Source: Diphasiastrum complanatum
Taxonomy: Eukaryota > Streptophyta > Lycopodiopsida > Lycopodiales > Lycopodiaceae
Direction of reading: 5' to 3'
Assembly: GCA_029204225.1 (NCBI GenBank)
Contig: CM055102.1
Coordinates: 9,251,456 to 9,311,455, forward strand
Length of the DNA stretch: 60,000 nucleotides
Made by a program: the position numbers and the translations under genes. The notes under the pieces are model-generated. The model searched no databases. It saw only the letters and a program-made list of their open reading frames with translations, and was not told the origin of the DNA. Positions 23,840-36,552 of the stretch are shown here, in pieces; the first letter of the stretch is position 1; the number at the start of each line of letters is the position of its first letter.

Positions 23840-24865
23840 TGGGTATTATAAAATTTCTTTATAATAATCGAGGTGACCAAGAGTCCTTTTAACTTCTGTA
23901 ATGTATTGCCATTCTTCTTGCCGATTCTGAAATGGATCTTGGATATCTAGTACAATGTTGGTTTGGAATTTATAAGTTCTTAATGCTTTCTTTTGGCTAA
24001 TAAATATACTTGTATTATTTCAACAGTCTATGAACAAATTCTTCGACAATACTTGGGCCAATGCAAAGTGGTATTCTTTGCTAAGATTTTCATCTACAAT
24101 GAAATGTTTAAGAAGCAAGAGAGAATTTTTGGATTAAGAAATATCTCTTGGAATTGGTTGTAGATCAAATCCTATATTTAGATATAAGGGTAGCTAGTTA
24201 ATCTTTTTTATTTCTCTGGTAAACAAATCTTTGAAGTAGAGAGAACCTTCTTGGAGGGAAAGTTGGTGGTATGGAACATCAATGATTCCAAAGGAAATTT
24301 CTTGTGTGAGAGTGATCTGTAGACCAATGGTTAGTGATTACTGTAATGGCTATGCTAACAGGTGAATCCATTGGTTATTTGTTTTAGGGTATTTTAAAAA
24401 ATTGTGAGATATAGATCCAGATTCCAAATGATATCCTATTATTTACAAATCTGAAAGCCCTTAAAAAAATTTCTCCTTTATTTGAACCCATACTTTTTAG
24501 AAATTTCGTGAATGCAAGACTGTTGGATTAAGATTCATATAATTCCTTCCAGTGGTGAACTATGTTCAGAAAGACTACCCATTGTTACATGGAATTTTAT
24601 TTCCATATGAATGTGAATACAGCTTTGAATCTATTGAAATTTTTTAATTGATTCAGATTCAATGAAGGAATGACTGAATTCATGGAATTTAGACTTCATG
24701 AATCCAAATGATTCTCTAATCATAGTTGATTATTGATAAGTGGCATTTATGTTACTCAGCATAAGATCTGAGAAAAAGTCCGGATTGTAATAGTGCGAGA
24801 CACTCATTATTGAATTTCTTTTATGATCTTTGAATATTTTATATATCGTCTCCTGAGGAACTTCT
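23840..24865 (+). mobile_element. LX partial copy A'
   Basis: A direct repeat of about 21228-22225 in copy A, and the inverse of about 27300-28330 in B. Shared strings include GGAGGGAAA(A/G)TTGGTGGTATG and GAGAGTGATCTGTAGACC. It is cut at the right by copia LTR sequence near 24870. Non-coding. Confidence 0.6.
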
Positions 24866-24879
24866 AGTTAAATTAGCAA

Positions 24880-26115
24880 TAATCGTGTAATTTTTTTACG
24901 ACTACTTTCTAAATTTGATGGTAACACGTTTTACCTACTTTCTAAGTTCGATGGTAACATGTTTTACCTAGTTCCAAAGTTATCGGACAAGTCTTTTACA
25001 AGCCCGTGTTGAGTACTTAAGTTATTTTCTTTGTACTTAATAAGTAGTTAGTGTGAACATACACTTCGTTGTGAGCAATCTTGTTCTTCTTGTCTCAAAG
25101 TACTTGATGTTGTATTGTGGTGATTGTATTGATGGATCCTTTAAGATTTGTTAACTTGGTATCAAAGCACGGGATTGTGATCACCTGACAAGGAAAAAAG
25201 TTGGAATCAAATTCACGATGATTTAAGCTAACGGAAAAGCTTTTCGGAAGCTGTGGGTAGCACAAAATCGAGTATGTGGAGATTCTAAGAATTGTTCAGG
25301 ACTATGAAAAGAATCAGAGACATGGAATTGTCACTTGAATCAAACGGTAGCTAAATAGAAGCTTGAAATTCTAAAGAAGAAGTTGGAAAGCGTTTGTAGT
25401 CGCAACTTGCTCGGTTCTTCACTGATTTGCAAACAGTTTGAAACTGCGAATCACTGGCAGTACGGCGACCTTAGGAAAGTGAGCACTGGCAAGAAGAAGT
25501 CCTCTAAAATCCTGAGAAATGACAAAGAATGCTGATTTTCAGTCAAAAACCAAGAACTTTCTCTACAAGTGATAGTTTCTTGTGCTGTAAAGCGTTGAGC
25601 AGAGGCGCCCTGCCAGAAGGAAAATTAATTCCCGCGGTCGTGACCAGCCGCAGAGGGAAAAGGGAGCTGGGTCGTGTTTGGTAGTGCGGCCAAGAAGCTC
25701 AAAAACCCATCACCAGAGTGTGTGAAGGAGGAGGCACCCGCGCAGAGAACTATGAAGATCGACGATTAAGATCGCATTGAGTAAAGAGCAATCTGGACCG
25801 TAGAAAGGGGCTGCACCATTGGATAATGAGTGAAGAGGCACCATGAAAAATTGAAGGGACATTTTGAAAACTCTTCATTAAACATTTTCAATGTGAACTA
25901 AAAGTTGGGTCCAAATTCATTGAAGGCCAAAGTTTTTTCATTTTTTAAGAAACTGTTCAAAATTTTTAAAGAGCCCCTATTTGCATGTCCCTTGGTCTTT
26001 TTTGACCAAACAAAGGGTTATAGCCTCCAAACGAAGGGCACCCTAACTGTACCTACAAGTACGATAAGTTAAAACAGAGCGATTAATGTGGAGAAAGTTT
26101 TGGAGAATGCCAAAT
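24880..26115 (+). mobile_element. Copia LTR and untranslated leader without gag-pol
   Basis: An LTR-like segment (with an internal duplication around GATGGTAACA(C/T)GTTTTACCTA) ends just before the primer-binding site TGGTATCAAAGC at 25157-25168. The next 950 bases are homologous to the leader of copia-1 (52135-53225): both have a GC-rich stem region, an A/T-rich GTTGGGTCC block, and a conserved 23-bp block at 26017-26039 (53120-53142 in copia-1) containing CCTCCAAACGAAGGG. No gag follows; the sequence changes to LX copy B at about 26115. Confidence 0.6.
25157..25168 (+). other. Primer-binding site of truncated copia
   Basis: TGGTATCAAAGC preceded by the presumed LTR end GTTAACT. One mismatch to the initiator tRNA-Met complement. 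Confidence 0.65.
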
Positions 26116-29100
26116 GTGACTTCAAGAATATTCTTCCATTTCGATTCTTAACCATTATGAGTTCCAAATTCTACAATCAACCAAGTGATTAAAGACCATT
26201 ATAACATTTGTCTTTAACAAATAATAAACTTTATACAATCACCTAGAACCACATCTAGAGATTATAAAGTTTTGCTGAATTCCAACTGAATTCAGTGGTT
26301 ATCCTTGACATTAGTTAGACTCTGTCCATCCAATGTATGTATATGAGCTCACTGGGATATAGTCAATAACTTAGGATATTTCTCCTTCAAGAAATATTCT
26401 GTATCAAGAATCTTCTATATTCTATGCACAGTTCTCGTAAATGAATTCAAATGACTCACTAATCATGTGACTTATAAGCAATATAGATCAAAATAGACAG
26501 TTCCCAGTGAATTCTCTTCACACTGCTTATTTATCCAATTAACTTCTAATCAAGAGTAATCCAAATACTCAAGTTAGTTGTGAATGATTCAAAAATCTTA
26601 AATGTCTAGGTGCAGATCTCAATTATACATGTATAACACCACATTTAGATCTTCTTCCAAATCATAAATAAGTTAATGAATTATCCTTTCCACAGAAAGA
26701 GACATTAACCTGAAGTAACTATTCCACACATTACTTGTTCATATGTCTATGTACTCTGACTAGTTTAAGTATACGATATAAACTCAATACATAGGAAACA
26801 CATAGTAGATCCACAAGATTAAGATGTACATAAGCAACTTATCCAACTATGTTCCTATACATAAACATAAGTTATAACTGACAGATATCCACAATTTGCA
26901 TATGTTACTCACATAATTCACTGAGAATCTTGCAACTTAGCTACCAAAGAACTCTATTTCTCATGAGTAAATAACATATCTGGGAAATCTTTGAAGTGAA
27001 TAACTCCACATCACAAGTTTTCCAACCATCTAACTCTTATTAATAAAATTCCTTCTACCAATTAGCCTACAACAGATCTTAGCGTACAAACCAAGATTAG
27101 GCTAACTTATACAAACATCTTTGGACATAGTTTTAAGACTAAAACTTTATTCCACTGATCCAATCCATATCAAAATGATACTTAGTAACAATCAGTGAAT
27201 CTTAATTTAATCTTTACCACTACTTCCCATATTAATGAATATCTCATAGCTCAATAACCCCAAAACTCCTCTAGTTCCATATTACTCAAAATAATCACTT
27301 AGAGAGTTTGTCTATTTCAAACTGGATAGTTCTACCATTGCACACATACAAGATTTTTTTTCCAAAATCAATGCAACTGGCTGATTCCTCAAGAGACTTA
27401 TTCCTATCTTTTCTTCCCTCCTTTTTCGATTTAAAAGTTCCCAGGAGACAACGTATAAGATATCAAAGATTCAAAAAAGTCAATAATGAGTATCCAATAC
27501 TATTACAAACAGGACTTTTTCCTCATAATCGTAGAATATCTTATCCCGAATGATAGAATTATTTTCTCTCAATAATCAACTGTCAAATAGAGACTAACGT
27601 TAGGGATCAGTTCCGAGCCATATTCAAAATTCTTATATGGAAGTATAATTTCATATAATTATAACAGTCCTTCATAATAGAGTTCTACACTGGAAAGAAT
27701 AATATGAATCTCAATCCAATTGTCATGTATTTTTAAAGCTCTAAAGAGTAGAGGTTTAATTAAACAAAGAAACAGATTTAAGGGCTTCCATATTTTGCAA
27801 TTAATGGGATATCATTAAGGGATCGATCTATATCTCATAATTTCCAAAATACCCTTAACAAAAACCAATGGACTCTGTTAGTATTACCATTACAGCAATC
27901 CCTAACCATTGGTCTTTCTACAAAAGATATCCCCTTTAGAATCATTGATGTCCCATATCACCAGCTTTTCCTCCAAGAATCCTCTGCATCCAGATCTTTT
28001 CGCCCAAAAAGTCAAAAAAGACGATTTGGCTATCCTACACCCACATATAGGATCAAATTCACAACCAATTCCAGGAGATAATCCTAACAATTGAAATCTC
28101 TCATGCTTCTTTAGTGTTACTCAAAGAATACCATTTCATATTGTACCCAACATGGACAAACATAATGTATCATTCAAATACAATAGAATGTATCCTAACC
28201 CAAAAGAAACAAAGATTCCAACAAAAATCGAATATCATACTGTCCTAGATATCCAATATCTATTCCAGAATCGGTACAAAGAACCTTAATTCTTTTAACA
28301 AGTTTGAACTCTCTTGGTCGTTACTATCATTATAGAGAAATACTCTATAACTGACTGAAAAGAATCCAATTTACTAGGCTCCTGTATGGAACACCTTCTA
28401 TCTGCATTACTTTGCAAGATCCAAATCCAATTGCAAAATAGAGATGGTCCCATAAATGGATTATCAGTCTTGCCACTGCTTTTCCCTTAGAATCCTCGAA
28501 TTCTCGATATTTTAATTCACACTGGAGAAAAGGAATCCAAATTCCCAGAGGCAGTCTTCTTAAATAATTCTCAATTTTATTCTCACTTGCAATTAGTTAT
28601 ACTTCAGGAATTGAATGTAAATTAAATAATTGGATCACTAAGACCAGCAATTATCTACATTCCCCCCCTTCCAAAAATGGTTTAAGTTAACAAAACCCCA
28701 AATTTGTACTAGGAAAAAGTTCAATTTGATATCACTAACTTTAGCACTATCACCCTGACAGTTTTGATTTGTTCATTAAGTGCCGCACTTAACCCCTAGC
28801 AAATCCCCTTATAGACCAACATTGAACTATTCTACTAGATTTACATTATTCTTGGTCCTTATTGATCTCCAGAACAAGAAATGCTCCTTAATTGACAGAT
28901 TCACAAAATCTTTAACTAAAAGTGACGGTTACAGTGATCTTAACAATCGACTGATTTCAACTCAGTAAGATCATTCACTTTATAAGTCATTTTAGTTTGA
29001 TCAATAACCAAAGAATTGGAACAAATCAAAAATGTCCATGGTTTCTTCAAATTTTACGTAAACTGGGATTTTCAAATTCCATTCAATATGGACCTAAACT

Positions 29101-31268
29101 GTGAGAATCGACCAAACATCGACTTGACAGTTTCACAATTACCATCTCATATTGGAAGGATTCTGAAACATCCAACATGCATCCTACGTGACATGCAGTG
29201 ATTTCAAAAAAAAATCAATTTTTATGTAAATTGAAAGAGACTGGAAAATTAGCATTGGATTCACAAAATCAGTTTGAAATGGACCAACTGTGAAAATCAA
29301 TTAAAATGATCAATTTAACAAATTCACAGGCACTGTCACATATCAAATTCGACATGCACTGATTTTTTCGATAAAAACAAAAAAAAAAACCCGTAGTTAG
29401 CCTAGCCACTTGGAAATCTGCTTTTTGAACTAGAATTGAAAAAAATAGCTTCATGCAAGAAATCTTCTGATCAATCTATTGATTATGCATGCAACATGCA
29501 TCCATGCATGCATGCAGGTCTATCCATACATTTTCATCAACAGACAAGCACTACACTGAATTACAAGTATGCATGCATCAAAACATTTCGAAAATTTTGC
29601 AAATTTTAGTTCAAAAATTGTCAAATTCTCTACAGGACACCAAATTGGTCGCTATAAAGCACAGTACTGAGGGAGAGTGGGTCTACAAGGCACTTGCCAC
29701 ATCACCCTGCACCCCTGGCTTCACACGTGCGAGCAATAAATGCATGAAAAACATGTAGGAGGGCGCACTTTTGTGGAGAGGAATCTTCAAAAAACACATC
29801 CCAGCCCAAAAAGCCTTGGATCGGATTTTACAAGCACTCTACTAAGGTTCTTTAGAGAGGCATAGAAGCTTCTAACAGTCCAGCAAGCAATCATAAGTTC
29901 AGTTCATGCAAAAATTGTATTTTGGCCTCCTTCAACAAGCAAAACTTCAACATGATGGTGTCTAATGCTCACCTATCCAAATTGGATGCATGATGGCTCA
30001 AAACAAACGCAATCCATCATATTTTAACAAGAAACAACAGGTTTAGACCCCCAATTAAGAGATATTCATGCTAAAAAATCATCAAAAATAGACTAATTTT
30101 TGGTGTTTTGATCTCCCTAATGATGTCTAATCCCATCCAAACTTCATGACAGCTCAGGGACAGCTTCATTACATCTCTCACACCAAGTCTTGGCTGAGAA
30201 TTTTGAGATCTACCCCAAAATTAGTCCAAAAAACATCAAAAAACCTTGTTTTTTGACCAATTTTGACCAAACCACAAAGTCGTGCAATCAAATCAAAATC
30301 CCTGTAAATCCATTGCATGCAAGCACCAAATGTTCTGATTCTAGTCAAACATGGTTTCTATAGCCCATTTATGGTCCAAAAACCCCAATTTTTGGTCCAA
30401 ATCACTATCTAACCAACCTCTTGACTATTCCAACATCATGCAATCATTAGATCCAATCAATAATGACTGTAAAATAGCAAGTACAATCTAGAAAATGTAC
30501 TACAGCAGTACCTATGATCAATTTCAAGCAAAAAACTTCAATTCTAGGTGAAAAATCCACTAAAACCATCAAAAAACCTTTGATTTCCAACAAAAACTAT
30601 GGAGAAATCTCATAATTATGATATTTAGACTGAAAGTACACCAAATTCAGAGAAGCCACCTACTTGGAGATCAATTCCACCTTCTGAAAGTAACATGAAA
30701 GGAGAAATCCACAAAAACTGAGAAAATACAAGAAGTAGCTCCACCTTCTGATTGATGCAAATCCATAGCTCTGATACCACTATAAGGATCACCAAATGGA
30801 GATCTGAGTAGATCATGTTGCAAAACAACCAAAAGGACATCTGTGGAGCAAAACCACTCATCCAAACCTAGATCCCTCCTGGAGTTTTCTCCTGGACCTC
30901 GCCCCCAAGCCATAGTGAAGAATCCAAGAGAGAGGAGGAGAAACAGGCTCAAGAAACTGAATTTCCAATAGGAGGATGGGCGAGTTTCCAATGGACATAT
31001 TCTCCTCATGAGAGAATGAATATTCTCCCTAGGATTCCCATGCAACCTATATTGAGCTGTTGATCTCCTATTCTTGCAATAAAGCAGTCATTCACTATGC
31101 ATGTGCTCCTATGTCCAATTATAGGTCTGGGCCCTCATATGATTATTAATTACTTTACAGGCCAAGCTGGAATGACGAGGCATAACTAATAACCATATAC
31201 ACTTGGAGTGACCGGCTATCCACGTTTGGAATTATTCCGATTCCCTTACACAGGGCATGGACGTAACA
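26116..31268 (-). mobile_element. Non-coding LTR element LX, copy B (5' LTR at right)
   Basis: Read on the minus strand, the LTR starts at 31268 with TGTTACGTCCATG and ends near 30781. The primer-binding site is at 30779-30768, and about 4.6 kb of internal sequence runs leftward. No frame resembles gag or pol. A purine run at about 28675-28660 (GGAAGGGGGGGGAATG) is polypurine-tract-like. A 3' LTR matching the 5' one is not seen; the left end abuts the truncated copia leader. The central part is an inverted copy of A. The right LTR border is supported by copy C, whose LTR starts with TGTTATGTCCATG. Confidence 0.6.
30768..30779 (-). other. Primer-binding site, LX copy B
   Basis: TGGTATCAGAGC on the minus strand, an exact match to the usual plant initiator tRNA-Met primer-binding site. 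Confidence 0.75.
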
Positions 31269-33044
31269 AAAGGTGACTTCCAACAACACTCAACTTGTCA
31301 AGGATCATGCTATGGCCGAGGAGGAGCTTCATGAAGATGAAGACCAAGAGGAACATACTCAAAGTCCCAGGGTGCCAAATAGATCAACAAGGACAAGGAC
31401 TGAGCCATCAAGGCTCACTTATAGTGACAAAGGGGAGCAAAGGGAAGATTCTCAACTACTCAACTCTTGTACTTTCTTGACTACTATGCTTGATGAACCA
31501 ACTAGTTTTGAGGAAGCAAATAAGTCTCAATATTGGAGGAAAGCTATGCAAGTAGAGTTTGATGCATTAATGGAAAATCAAACTTGGAAGCTTGTTGATC
31601 TACCTTATGGATAGAAGCCTCTTACTTGTAAATAGATATATAGATTGAAATATAATCAAGATGGTTCCATTCATAAGTATAAAGCTAGACTTGTAGCAAA
31701 AGGTTTTTTGCAAGTCAAAGGCATGGATTATGATGAAACCTTTGCACTTGTTTCAAAGCTAGTAACCATTAGGTTAATCATATGTCTTGCTACTTCTTTC
31801 AAATGGGAGCTCTTCCAACTTGATGTGACAAATGCTTTCTTGAATGGATTCTTGGAAGAGGAAATCTACATGTGCCAACCTGAGGGCTTCATCAAAGATG
31901 GAGGAGAAGACAAGGTGTGTTTCTTGAAGAAGAGTCTTTATGGACCCAAGCAAGCACCAAGAGCATGGTACTCTAGGTTGCATTCCTATCTTATTTCCAT
32001 TGGATTTGTTGTAAGTTCTTATGAACCATCATTGTACTACAAATGTAATCATGGAAAGACCATTATCTTAGTTTTATATGTTGATGACATTATACTCACA
32101 GGAAATGATCTCGATGGCATCAAAAATGTAAAAATTTCCTTGTCTAGTGAATTTAAGACAGTAGATCTAGGACTTCTAAAAGTTATACTTGGAATAGAAG
32201 TCATTAGAAGTACTGATTTTACTTTCATATGTCAATCTAAGTATGCTAGACCAATCTTAGCAAAAGTTGGCATGATTGATTGTAAAGGAGTTGATACTCC
32301 CATGGAACTAAGTGTAAAAGTTTCTAAGGAAAGTGATGAAGCATCCTTTGAGGACATCACTACCTATAGAATGCTTATTGGCTCCTTGATATACTTAACC
32401 ATCACTAGACCTGATCTTAGTTTTTGTGTTGGCAAATTGAGTCAATACATGCAAAATCCACTAATATGTCATTGGAAAGGTGCAAAAAGGGTGTTAAGGT
32501 ACATCTCGGCTACAAAAGACTATGGCGTAGTTTATAAAGGACTAATATTTGTTTGAGAGCATACTCGAACTCAAGTTTGGCAGGTGACAAGATGAATAGA
32601 AGATCCATAAGTGCATTTGCTACATTCTTATGTGGAGGAGTCATATGTTGGCTTTCCAAAAAGCAAGATACCATCTCTCTTTCATCAACAGAATCCAAGT
32701 ATAAAGCTATGACGACAACAACAAAGGAGATTCTTTGGCTTAAAAGGCTTTTGAAGGAGCTTCATGTGATCAAGGATGGAGACATTCCATGCATATATTG
32801 TGACAATCAAGCAGCTCAACAACTTGCAAACAATCCAATCTTCCATGCTTGAACAAAGCACATTAAGATTTCACATCATTTCATGAGGGAGGAAGTGCAA
32901 GCAAAAGAGATCAAGCTTATTCATGTTTAATCATCAGATTGCATTGCTGATATACTCACCAAGGCATTTCCCAAAGATCCATTTGTAAAATTAAGATTGG
33001 CTCTTGGATTTATAGATAGATCTATGCTAGATTTACCAAGCTAG
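31269..33044 (+). pseudogene. Copia reverse transcriptase and RNase H, 5'-truncated (copia-3)
   Basis: The second half of a copia polyprotein. It begins in the acidic spacer before RT (YWRKAMQVEFDALMENQTW), then KYKARLVAKGF, QLDVTNAFLNG, SLYGPKQAPRAWY, the catalytic YVDD (32077-32088) and RNase H up to ADILTKAF, ending at TAG 33042. Stops are at 31612, 31633 (Trp codon of CKWIY lost), 32554, 32850 and near 32927. RNase H residues are also lost: YSNSSLAGD where YSDSDWAGD is usual, and ESKYKA for ESEYKA. The integrase and gag portions are absent because LX copy B's LTR starts exactly where the frame is cut. It is non-functional. Confidence 0.9.
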
Positions 33045-33050
33045 ATTTTT

Positions 33051-33061
33051 GAGGAGGAGTG
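33051..33061 (+). other. Polypurine tract of copia-3
   Basis: GAGGAGGAGTG just after the pol stop and before a sequence beginning TGAAAAATGC. This is the standard position for plus-strand priming next to a 3' LTR. Confidence 0.65.
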
Positions 33062-33770
33062 TGAAAAATGCAAAAGTTATGCTTGGTCAAGGCCAAATCT
33101 ATGTATATAGGATGATTACACATGTGTGGAGCCTGTTCCCACATATGTACTTGTCATTTACCATAATCATATAGGTTGTACATTTGATTTAATTTAAGTT
33201 CTAGTGGCTAAAAGGCCAAAATCTAGTTTTCTAGTCATATGACACATGACATCAATCTATTGATTGCATGAGCCACATCATTAGATTAGGTGTCACATCC
33301 CATGTGTAGAGGTTTGCTCGCATGTGTGGAAAAGGCTGAAGTAGGCGAGTTTTGACTTCTAGAAGATATATGAGTAGTTTCCCATATAGTAGGAAAATGG
33401 ACCAAAAGTGCTCAAAATAGAAAGTTTGATCCAAGTGTCAATTTTGCATGATGATTCATTATATGACAAAACATCCTCACATGTGTGAGATCTGATGCAT
33501 GATCAGTACCATGAGCTCCAAGAAATGTATATATAGAGGCATATTTGGCCATAATCAACATGAAACACTAATCTTGATTTTGAAAGCAATTTTGTGTCAA
33601 TCTCTCCATTCGTCTTCAATTGTTTTGATTGATTTGAGTTTCTATCATAGTGTAACTTGTTTTCAAGCAAGAGTTCGTACTCTGACAGGTTTTCACACGT
33701 GTGGAACCAGCAAGTACATTTACCTTCATTAATGATTGTTCTTGTTAGATAAACAACCAAGCTTTGTTTG
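33062..33770 (+). mobile_element. 3' LTR of copia-3 (right border uncertain)
   Basis: Starts TGAAAAATGC right after the polypurine tract. It contains a TATA box TATATATAG at 33528-33537 and several TCACATGTGTG/CACATGTGTGG motifs. The right end is a guess because no 5' LTR of this element is in the window. It has no coding content. Confidence 0.5.
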
Positions 33771-34210
33771 TCAAAAAAATTTGTTCAATTTCTCTTGTAA
33801 AAGAAAATATATGAGACTTGCACCAGGCTCAAAATTACTGAACATGTGGCCTAGCATCATCATTATCAAATATACCTACTGTCAATCAGACAAAGGCTAG
33901 CTTTGCCATATTTGTCAAAAATAGCCAGATAAGTGATTTTTTATCCAAAATAGCATTGAAAGAACCCTCATTGAGTCAACCTTTGTCTAAGGAACCTTTA
34001 CCAGTACTATTTTTTAGTTTTGATCTATCATATCTAGCTACTGCCAAAATTTAGAAAGATTTTGCCATTGATTTTGAGAAATTCATATTTTTATAGTGTT
34101 GATTGCTTGATCAAGATCTTTCCAAAATCAAAACATGATTATTGTTAAGTGATAAAATTTTATAGATCTGACCAGTGATAGGATTAGGTGAAAAATCTAG
34201 ATCCAATCTC
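33771..34210. other. Unassigned AT-rich segment
   Basis: Nothing recognised between the copia-3 LTR and the gypsy fragments. No open frame of note. Confidence 0.4.
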
Positions 34211-34214
34211 ATTC

Positions 34215-34620
34215 TTATTGTTCATCTGAAGTGATTTGGAAGAATCGCATTCTATTGGGACATCCATGGTTACGAGTTGCACAAGTTATTCATAACTGAA
34301 GAGCAGGAAAGATTACGTTTGAGAATCATGAACGTGTAGTTAAAGTTGATCCATTAACATGGACAATTAAGCTAGTAGTCCAGACAGAGGATGATGATTC
34401 ATCGACAACAAAGCATACTTGTGAATGACCAATAAAAGCTTTGGGAATCCATTATGACTCTCAAACAGATAATATCAACTATAATCAAGCTCTTGCAACT
34501 ATGGATTGTACAACAGAATACATGTGTCAACGAGATAACAATTCAGAGTTGAGCGACATTCCTATGGTTGTGATCGTACTTTGGATATGCCTATTACCTT
34601 CTCAGTCAACATGATGAATG
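34215..34620 (+). pseudogene. gypsy protease-region fragment
   Basis: The frame reads WKNRILLGHPWLRVAQVIHN, then after a stop GKITFENHERVVKVDP, matching the end of a gypsy protease domain (compare YYVLIGRPWL at about 1215). Later stops break it. It is not continuous with an RT. Confidence 0.55.
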
Positions 34621-34729
34621 TGGCATGGATATTGATTTGATTCCAAATCCTATTGAATATGAACTTATTCATGTCAGTCATGTTTTATCTTATGACAAAA
34701 ATGCTGAACTTATTGATGAACAGATTCTA

Positions 34730-35060
34730 AATCATATGTATCCTACGAGGTTTGGAGTTCGTAATACTCCTGATGAACCAATGATACAATCCCAAGAATG
34801 TATCAAGGGAATGGTATGCTTGATTACTGAAGGAGAAATTCCTTTCAAATCCTTGTATGTCCAAGCAAACCAAATATTTAATCAACAACTTTCTTAATGC
34901 ATTGAATTGGTCTGATGTAAGCTGTGAACCAACTTGCACAATCTTTTCAACCTCCTGGTTCAACAAGATTCATAGGTTGTGGTCCGTCATAAACTTCTTG
35001 TGTTTCTGGCACTTGATCTTCAGGTTTGCGATGAGCTTTAGGTAACATGATTACAACATC
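34730..35060 (-). pseudogene. gypsy protease-RT linker fragment, opposite strand
   Basis: On the minus strand, from 35060 leftward, an open frame reads VVIMLPKAHRKPEDQVPET. After a one-base shift comes EVEKIVQVGSQLTSDQFNAL and RKLLIKYLVCLDIQGF. This has the shape of the segment before a gypsy RT (VxIGxxLxxxxxxxLxxLLxxYxDVF). It lies head to head with the protease fragment to its left and ends at the LX copy D border. Call by resemblance only. Confidence 0.45.
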
Positions 35061-35069
35061 ATCTTCTTT

Positions 35070-36407
35070 GTAGTTTTATGGAGAATTGTCCTTGAAGGCT
35101 AATTTGTAATGCTTTTTTGGAGCTTTTTCTTGTGTAGATCAAATCTTTGGTAGATTTGAATTTTCCAGCAAGTGTATTTTCATTTTAGGATTTATAAATG
35201 ATGAAATTAATAATGCATGCTGGTTCTTTCCAATGATTTATGATTCTAGGCTATGTTTTGGTCAAAATTGCTTGGTTTTTCATGCTTTTGGACACCAAAT
35301 AGATAGTAAGAACCAAAATCCAGCAAGATCAGATTATGTAAATTGGTTTGCATGTGTTAGAAAAAAAGTTGTATGTCATGAATTTCCACTTTATTGTGTT
35401 AAAAAATCAGAAAATAGCCAAAAATCATATTTTTGCTTGTTTTTTCATATAAAGTTGGATAGTAGGTGGCTGTAAAACACCACATAGAGCTTGTAAAGAG
35501 GTGGAGCAAAGTCTTTTGAAGCTTTCCTTGAAGTTATAACCAAGAATTCCAGCAATTGGACTTGTAGGAAGTCAAAAAATGCTCAAAAAATGATCATTTT
35601 TTGTTATTTTGGGGGATGAATATCTCCAAATCCATAAGAATATCATTTTGGAACTATTTACAACATGATTAGCATTCCTTTTTACCTTCCCAGCAAGCTA
35701 TCAGACCTGTAAAATGATGGCCGGTGGCTTATGCACCATCTCCATCAAGTTTGAAGCTATTTTGACTTCTACAAATCAAGAAATTTTCGTTCTCAACCTA
35801 CACTGCATCTTAGGATTAGTATGAATGCTTCATGGAAGTCCAATTGATTGCTTAAGACTGTTGGTAGCATCAATTTTGGGCTAGGATGGGTGTTTGCACG
35901 TTCTTACATGATTTTGTCTTGTGGAAATGCGCCCTACTACAAATTTTATGACACTCGGATCTCGCATGTGTGAAGCCTAGGTGGCATGCTGATATGGCAA
36001 CCATCTTGGTCACTTGGTCTCCCTCTGTATTGAGCTTTACAGCACCCAATTTGGTGTCCTGTAGCCAAAGTTATGATCATTTGAAATTTTGCACTTTTGT
36101 GAGTAAAATTGACAAAATTTGGAATTATTCTGATTGCATGCCAGTCATTTTCCTAATTTGTAGTACTGTGCTTGCAGGGATTAGTTGCATGCTGATTCTT
36201 AAAGTGATTTTGACATGCATGGGGGATTTACAATCGATTTGAGTGGTCATACGCATGTGCTCTAACAATCGATTCACAAATCAGTGTTAATGGCTGACAA
36301 ATTTCGTAAAACCGAAGTTTACGTAAAAAATTCCGTAATGACGTTTGTGACTAATGTAGTGTGCTTTGCATGCCAATTGGACATTGGGTTAGTAACATTA
36401 GTAGTAC
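35070..36407 (+). mobile_element. LX internal fragment, copy D
   Basis: The approximate reverse complement of 38427-39858 in copy C, from TTTTATGGAGAATTGTCC at the left to GGGTTAGTAACATTA at the right. Identity is high by eye, about 85-90%. No LTR or primer site is attached. Together with C it forms an inverted repeat of about 1.4 kb arms around a 2-kb spacer. Non-coding. Confidence 0.65.
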
Positions 36408-36552
36408 AAGGTCCAAACTTGACTTTTATTTACATATGATTTTACATGGTTACAACTTGGGAATTTCACCCAAGTGCAATCTTCCTAAGGAAGAGCCAAG
36501 GTATATGTCCATCTTGTTTTTGCATAATGTCCATCAATTCCTAGGCCCTTTT

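Noticed and set aside
23468-23880. Overlapping ORFs on both strands
   Set aside because: Compositional effect of pyrimidine-rich DNA; neither frame shows a known motif.
29485-29520. ATGC-rich run as a regulatory (RY) cluster
   Set aside because: Short CATGCATG repeats inside LX copy B far from any gene; simple-sequence slippage explains them.
30671-31045. 124-codon minus-strand ORF
   Set aside because: Lies across the LX copy B LTR and primer-binding site; homologous LTR of copy C does not keep the frame.
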